Source: CAYUWG01 sp964448285
GTDB lineage: Bacteria > Bacteroidota > Ignavibacteria > SZUA-365
Direction: 5' to 3'
DNA: 9,562 nt
Assembly: GCA_964448285.1 (NCBI GenBank)
Contig: CAYUWG010000107.1
Coordinates: 1-9,562 of the forward strand
The number at the start of each line of letters is the position of its first letter. Position 1 is the first letter of the stretch. A program made the translations under genes and the position numbers. This document shows, in pieces, positions 6,127-9,562 of this stretch. The notes under the pieces are model-generated. The model had not been told where the DNA came from and did no database searches. It saw nothing but the letters and a program-made list of their open reading frames with translations.

Positions 6127-9075
6127 TTACTTCAGAAGAACGATTGGGCGAATCCTCTGAACGTTACCCGAACGCAGCAGTGCATAGTACACGCCTGCGG
6201 AAAGGCGACCGCCCTCGAACGTGAATCGATAGCTCCCTCCGTCGAATACACCGCCGGCAAGCTGCTCGACCTCGCAACCGAACTGATCGACGATGCTGAG
6301 CGTCACATGGTGCCGGCCGTCCGGAATGATGCATGATATCGTCGTCGAGGGATTGAACGGATTCGGGTAGTTGCCGAGGATACTGAAATCGTTCGCCGCA
6401 GGAAGCGCCGCAACGGACGTCAGGATAGTGATCACGAAGCGCCATTCGACGATGACCGAATCCATACCGCAGCGATCCTTGATGATGCATTGAAGGATCT
6501 GCATTCCCGTGTCCGGATAGTTGCGGGTCATTGCGCTCGAATCGATTCCGACGGTCACGCCATTCAGTACCCAGCGGTACGTGATTTCGTCCTCATCGGG
6601 ATCTGAGACGTCAACGGCAAAGCGATGCATGCGGGTATTGCTGAGCGTGTCAACTTGCTTGGGGGTACGTGATCTCAACTCCGGGAGAAGGTTCGGACCC
6701 GCTTCAAGACGGATCGCGGCGTTGCACGAATGGAACGGCTTCCCGCTTTCCTCGACGGTGAAAGTCACTCCCGTCTCCCGCATGACGCAACCAGCCGAAG
6801 GGCTTCGCAAACGCCATGAAACCGTCGCGCTATCAGACGGCGCTAACGAGGCACTCACGATTTTTTCCGCTGTTTGTCCGGCTTCGAGATTGAGTTCGAC
6901 TCCGGGCATGAGCACGGCTTTGACCTCACCCGATGGTGCACTGCCGGTATTTCGTACCACAGCGCGAACAACAATTATAGGATACTGCCTGGACACACTA
7001 TCGTAAGGCACGATCCACCACACGCCTTGTGTTTGAATTCCATCGAGCGACAGACACGATGCCGAAAGGCTCGCCCCCCGCAGTCCGGGTACGCGAATCG
7101 CAATGGTGTTCGTATCCTCGCGCGCTCCCGTGACGGACGTTACGACGCGTGCGAGATAGACTTTGTCCGTGGTATCGGTTGTGGGATAGGTGAATTCCCA
7201 CGTGGGAGTCTCCGAAGCACCGGAAGCCATCGCGGAGAAACTTTGGATTTCGTCACCGCTGGAGCGTGTCAATCCCGGTTCAAGGACAAGTTTCACCTGG
7301 CCCGAAGGACCCGTCGCTGTGCCTGCACTTTTAACCGTCGCACGAACCGCCGCCGGATTCGGAGTATGCGCGCCTCCCTGAATCGTGATCGCATCTGCTT
7401 GCAGCTCAACCGCAACAGCGGATGTAGCAGCTTTGATATTCACGAACACACGCGTCGAGGTTTGCGCGTTTTCATTCGATGTTGTCACGACGTCGATTTG
7501 CTCGGTCGCTTCGGTCGCGCGAGGGATTGCGCGGATGTACCAAGTCACCGTTCCCTTCTGGCCGGGCTGCAAGGTTGAAGGGGTGACGCTCATTGCGGGC
7601 GTGCTGCCATAGGCGAGTTTGAAGTTGCCGTTTTGAGGCAGTGTCGCAGAAAGGCCGGTGACCGGCAATTCGCCCGTGTTAGTGATTTCAATTCGAAGGG
7701 CACCGGGTGAAGGAGAATAATCCTTCGAAGGCTCGTTCCAGGTGAAGATGACCGGTGTGCCTGTCCCGCTTATGACTGCTTTCTTCGGCGTGATCAGGAC
7801 AGCGCCACTTTGCAGAGTTGGTATCAGACATCCGCGCGTGAATGTCCACGAAGTGAGGGCGACCTGAACGGGTGTGTTCTGCGAAACGTCGCCTGCCGAA
7901 AAAATGAGCCGCAGGATTTTACCCGAGGAATTCAGAGCCGACACGCCGCCGAGTTGAATGCGTGCACCGTTAGCCGTCGCGCTGAACGTTGCCGTGTTCG
8001 ATTCCGCAATGGTGGAGTCGGTGCGAACGGCCGTCAATGTGAGTTTCGTTTTGTCGAACTCCACATCGATCGTCGCGGGTTGAAGGAGTTGGTTCGTAAC
8101 AGAAGTAAGGAGATTGATCGGGAGGCTGACGAGCTTTCCTGAAGTGATCGAAAGGGAATCCACTTTGAAAACCGAGTTGACGTTTGTCGAAGGGTCCGGT
8201 CCAAGAGTGACCGATTGATTCGTCGCCACGCTGTCATTCCCGATACGCACCCGCACCGATATCGTGCGCGCCACTCCGTCTTTACAACCATTCGAACTGA
8301 GGTATTCGAGAACACAGTGGTCGGGCGTCTGGCGAAGCGTGTTGATCACGGTCTGGAAGGCAAGATCGGAATTCGTGAAGTACATCCCCCCGGTTTGTTG
8401 CGCAAGATTCTGAAGGTTCGACTCCCCGCCGGACGCATTGATGCCGAGCGTGTAAACCCGGACGTTTGTGGTCGTCGCAAGGTTCACGACGTCCGTGAGA
8501 GTCTTCCCGCTTCCATCATCTCTCCCGTTGCTCAAGACCATCACTGCGCGCACGTTCACGGAACTCGCCGCTTCCTGTATCGCGGCGAAGACGCCGTCCC
8601 AAAATTTATTTCCACCCGTTGATGCGGAAATGCCGCCGAGCGCACCGAGAAGCTGTGCTCGAACCGGCGTCATCGAAACAGCCACACTCGGCGTTGATGA
8701 ATACACGGCGAGCGCGCCTTCGTCGTTCACTCCATCGAGCGCATTGAAAAATTTCTCGGCAACGCCCTTCGCCGCATTCACATCGGATTGCGTCATCATC
8801 GAACCGGTAGCGATGAGCGCAGCGATGCCGAACGGCCTGTTGCCCATCTCGCAATTCAACCGTACTCCGGATTGCGGGATGCCGTCTTCGCGTACCGAGT
8901 AGTTGCTCGAATCCAGGTCGCGTCGAAGGAGAATTCCTTCCTTGGTCACGACGTGAAGTTTGATGGATGGGAATGCGGAGGTATCCACATTCGTCACGTT
9001 GAGCGTCAACTGAGCGACGAGTGACTGGCCGGTGAGAAGGAGGAAAAAACAAAGGAGAGTAAATCGAAAACGCAT
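6127..9075 (-). CDS. Secreted multidomain VWA-like protein with type IX secretion sorting domain
   Basis: No precise function is recognised. Numbering is from the ATG at 9075 (982 residues); an in-frame ATG at 9081 would add two. A signal peptide covers 1-21, with a likely cut at LVA|Q. NYSVREDGIPQ (about 58-68) leads into a von Willebrand A-like domain (about 82-250), resembling the secreted VWA proteins that open with an xVxEDGxPQ segment. Its metal site is degenerate: ATGSM (89-93) stands where DxSxS is expected, and LSNG (181-184) where an Asp is usual. A cohesin-like beta region follows at about 300-430, with VEFDKTKLTLTAV near 338-350. Three CARDB/Ig-like modules follow at about 440-550, 553-662 and 668-790, and a PKD-like module (VSDPDEDEITYRW) at about 798-885. 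The C-terminal T9SS sorting domain spans about 896-982, with NYPNPFNP at 902-909 and a basic LLK end. The protein is probably exported by Sec, then T9SS, and either anchored or released, perhaps for adhesion or protein binding. It lies 47 bp upstream of the aminopeptidase gene, with its own promoter at the right. Confidence 0.88.
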   Translation of the reverse strand: MRFRFTLLCFFLLLTGQSLVAQLTLNVTNVDTSAFPSIKLHVVTKEGILLRRDLDSSNYSVREDGIPQSGVRLNCEMGNRPFGIAALIATGSMMTQSDVNAAKGVAEKFFNALDGVNDEGALAVYSSTPSVAVSMTPVRAQLLGALGGISASTGGNKFWDGVFAAIQEAASSVNVRAVMVLSNGRDDGSGKTLTDVVNLATTTNVRVYTLGINASGGESNLQNLAQQTGGMYFTNSDLAFQTVINTLRQTPDHCVLEYLSSNGCKDGVARTISVRVRIGNDSVATNQSVTLGPDPSTNVNSVFKVDSLSITSGKLVSLPINLLTSVTNQLLQPATIDVEFDKTKLTLTAVRTDSTIAESNTATFSATANGARIQLGGVSALNSSGKILRLIFSAGDVSQNTPVQVALTSWTFTRGCLIPTLQSGAVLITPKKAVISGTGTPVIFTWNEPSKDYSPSPGALRIEITNTGELPVTGLSATLPQNGNFKLAYGSTPAMSVTPSTLQPGQKGTVTWYIRAIPRATEATEQIDVVTTSNENAQTSTRVFVNIKAATSAVAVELQADAITIQGGAHTPNPAAVRATVKSAGTATGPSGQVKLVLEPGLTRSSGDEIQSFSAMASGASETPTWEFTYPTTDTTDKVYLARVVTSVTGAREDTNTIAIRVPGLRGASLSASCLSLDGIQTQGVWWIVPYDSVSRQYPIIVVRAVVRNTGSAPSGEVKAVLMPGVELNLEAGQTAEKIVSASLAPSDSATVSWRLRSPSAGCVMRETGVTFTVEESGKPFHSCNAAIRLEAGPNLLPELRSRTPKQVDTLSNTRMHRFAVDVSDPDEDEITYRWVLNGVTVGIDSSAMTRNYPDTGMQILQCIIKDRCGMDSVIVEWRFVITILTSVAALPAANDFSILGNYPNPFNPSTTISCIIPDGRHHVTLSIVDQFGCEVEQLAGGVFDGGSYRFTFEGGRLSAGVYYALLRSGNVQRIRPIVLLK

Positions 9076-9080
9076 GAGCA

Positions 9081-9084
9081 TCCT
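9081..9084 (-). promoter_or_regulatory. Ribosome-binding site deciding the VWA-like protein start
   Basis: AGGA on the minus strand lies 5 nt before the ATG at 9075 and overlaps the first base of the upstream ATG at 9081. The upstream ATG has no usable spacing, and the shorter start gives a typical MRFRF signal-peptide beginning. Confidence 0.55.
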
Positions 9085-9115
9085 ATCTATTCAAGGTGTG
9101 ACGAAGTTCATCAGG

Positions 9116-9148
9116 AGAAAATACGCCTTGGCTTCTTGCAATTGCAAA
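9116..9148 (-). promoter_or_regulatory. Probable Bacteroidetes-type promoter of the VWA-like gene
   Basis: On the minus strand TTTG (9148-9145) is followed after 21 nt by TATTTTCT (9123-9116). It matches TAnnTTTG at the TA and the two following T positions but lacks the final TG. The spacing is identical to that of the secD promoter. It lies about 40 nt upstream of the ATG at 9075. The weaker second element makes this less certain than the secD promoter. Confidence 0.45.
9136..9147. promoter_or_regulatory. 12-bp perfect palindrome inside the promoter (possible operator)
   Basis: TTGCAATTGCAA is identical to its reverse complement. It overlaps the TTTG element by three bases and occupies the start of the spacer of the promoter at 9116-9148. 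One G-T pairing and one further base pair extend the symmetry outward. The position suits a repressor or activator site. No regulator is known for it and none is encoded here. Confidence 0.4.
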
Positions 9149-9162
9149 AGACTCGCTGCTTT

Positions 9163-9274
9163 CGGAGGAACGGCGGGACGGTGGATCGGAGGGACGGTGG
9201 ATCGGAGGAACGGTGGGTCGGTGGAACGGAGGATCGGTGGAACGGAGGATCGGTGGATCGGGGGAACGGAGGAT
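9163..9274. repeat. Octamer tandem array, 14 units of CGGNGGNN
   Basis: Fourteen head-to-tail 8-bp units follow the pattern CGG-N-GG-NN without any indel (for example CGGAGGAA, CGGTGGAT, CGGAGGAT, CGGTGGAA). Fixed positions are CGG at 1-3 and GG at 5-6. Position 4 is A, T, C or G, and positions 7-8 are mostly AA, AT or GA. A fifteenth unit decays to CGGTTTCT and runs straight into the first large repeat at 9281. It ends about 15 bp from the promoter of the VWA-like gene. On the minus strand it reads as a spurious Arg/Ser/Pro-rich peptide. Confidence 0.9.
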
Positions 9275-9284
9275 CGGTTTCTCG

Positions 9285-9306
9285 TTCCCATCGCTCCGCG
9301 TGGGAA
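9285..9306. repeat. REP-like hairpin A, first copy
   Basis: Arms TTCCCA and TGGGAA enclose a one-base bulge (T), CGC/GCG and a TCC loop, giving a nine-pair stem. A C-G pair and a wobble pair extend the base on one strand. The second copy at 9390-9411 keeps every arm base and changes only the loop to TCT. Confidence 0.75.
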
Positions 9307-9316
9307 TGAAGCGTCT

Positions 9317-9329
9317 GACGCTCTGCGTC
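9317..9329. repeat. REP-like hairpin B, first copy
   Basis: Arms GACGC and GCGTC enclose a TCT loop. It lies 10 bp after hairpin A. The second copy at 9423-9435 has the same arms and a TCC loop, so the loops of A and B are swapped between the two units. Confidence 0.7.
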
Positions 9330-9389
9330 GCTTGTTCGATGATCGGGATATGGATTTGAGTTTTGGGATTTGCGATTTGTGATTTCTCG

Positions 9390-9411
9390 TTCCCATCGCT
9401 CTGCGTGGGAA
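9390..9411. repeat. REP-like hairpin A, second copy
   Basis: TTCCCA / TGGGAA arms with the same bulged T, CGC/GCG inner pairs and a TCT loop. The arms are identical to those at 9285-9306. Confidence 0.75.
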
Positions 9412-9422
9412 TTGAAGCATCT

Positions 9423-9435
9423 GACGCTCCGCGTC
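9423..9435. repeat. REP-like hairpin B, second copy
   Basis: GACGC / GCGTC arms with a TCC loop, in the same order and nearly the same spacing after hairpin A as in the first unit. Confidence 0.7.
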
Positions 9436-9518
9436 GTTGCTCAGTTCGCCGGGATTACTGATTACGTATTTGGGATTTGAGCTTTGTGATTTCTCGTTCT
9501 CATCTGGCACAACGACGA

Positions 9519-9531
9519 ATCCCGTAGGGAT
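9519..9531. repeat. Palindrome ATCCC-GTA-GGGAT near the right edge
   Basis: Five-base arms with a three-base loop form a short hairpin of a different sequence family from A and B. It appears after the third 106-bp copy breaks off, so it may belong to a second dispersed repeat that extends past the window. Its resemblance to palindromic intergenic repeats of FCB-group genomes is a recollection only. Nothing coding is seen between 9532 and 9562. Confidence 0.5.
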
Positions 9532-9562
9532 GAACTATTGGTAGCCGTTCAACGAAAGGAAG

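Larger units (their letters stand above)
9281..9503. repeat. Imperfect ~106-bp tandem repeat, two copies plus a truncated third
   Basis: Unit 1 (9281-9385, 105 bp) and unit 2 (9386-9492, 107 bp) begin with the same CTCGTTCCCATCGCT and end with the same TTTGTGATTT. A third copy starts at 9493 (CTCGTTCTCATC) and diverges after about 12 bases. The first ~50 bp of each unit carry two hairpins. The last ~40 bp are rich in GGGATTTG-like words. The units differ by scattered substitutions and small indels. Together with the octamer array they make 9149-9562 non-coding. The hairpin half resembles dispersed REP-like intergenic repeats seen in many bacterial genomes; this is from memory and not tested by search. 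Confidence 0.8.

Noticed and set aside
6874..7578. 234-codon plus-strand open frame
   Set aside because: Antisense to the continuous VWA-like gene, with no recognisable domain or ribosome-binding site of note.
8790..8830. Frameshift explaining the lost VWA metal site
   Set aside because: The reading frame is continuous through the site, with sensible VWA sequence on both sides and no compensating frame containing DxSxS. The change looks genuine.
9032..9382. 116-codon plus-strand frame
   Set aside because: It starts inside the signal-peptide region of the VWA-like gene and continues through repeats; its Gly/Arg-rich part is the octamer array.
9163..9503. CRISPR array
   Set aside because: Units are contiguous octamers or 106-bp tandem copies without unique spacers, and no cas genes are present.
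9091..9510. 139-codon minus-strand frame rich in Arg, Ser and Pro
   Set aside because: It is a translation of the octamer array and the 106-bp repeats. The apparent peptide repeats arise because three 8-bp units make 24 bp.

Overview
All recognisable genes lie on the minus strand, so transcription runs from the right edge to the left. The likely host is a member of the Bacteroidota/Chlorobiota (FCB) lineage outside the classical Bacteroidetes, perhaps a Kapabacteria/Ignavibacteria-like organism. Four things support this. One large exported protein ends in a type IX secretion (T9SS) sorting domain with an NYPNPFNP signature. Both exported proteins have Gln right after the predicted signal-peptidase cut. 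Two promoters fit the Bacteroidetes TTTG / TAnnTTTG pattern. SecD and SecF are separate genes, whereas classical Bacteroidetes usually carry a fused SecDF. Base composition looks moderately GC-rich by eye (not computed). The phylum placement is inference.

Layout from right to left, in the direction of transcription. (1) 9082-9562 is a gene-free repeat island. It holds a palindrome near the right edge, an imperfect ~106-bp tandem repeat with two hairpins per unit, a 14-unit octamer array, and a promoter with an embedded 12-bp palindrome. (2) 9075-6127 encodes a ~980-residue secreted multidomain protein: signal peptide, von Willebrand A-like domain with a damaged metal site, a cohesin-like region, several Ig/CARDB-like beta domains, a PKD-like domain and a T9SS sorting domain. 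(3) 6079-3674, 47 bp further on, encodes an exported M1-family zinc aminopeptidase with a C-terminal HEAT-like repeat extension. (4) 3673-3476 is a 198-bp gap with a good Bacteroidetes-type promoter. (5) 3475-1 is a tight same-strand cluster: secD (GTG start), secF, a single-domain STAS anti-sigma-factor antagonist and the first 69 codons of purA, which runs off the left edge.

The cluster mixes general protein export (SecDF), a regulatory STAS protein and purine synthesis (PurA). Upstream of it sit two genes whose products need Sec export, and one of them then needs T9SS. No wholly new system is evident. The most unusual items are the VWA domain that has lost its metal-binding Asp residues, the STAS gene with no visible kinase or phosphatase partner, the palindrome inside the promoter of the large surface protein, and the layered repeat island.
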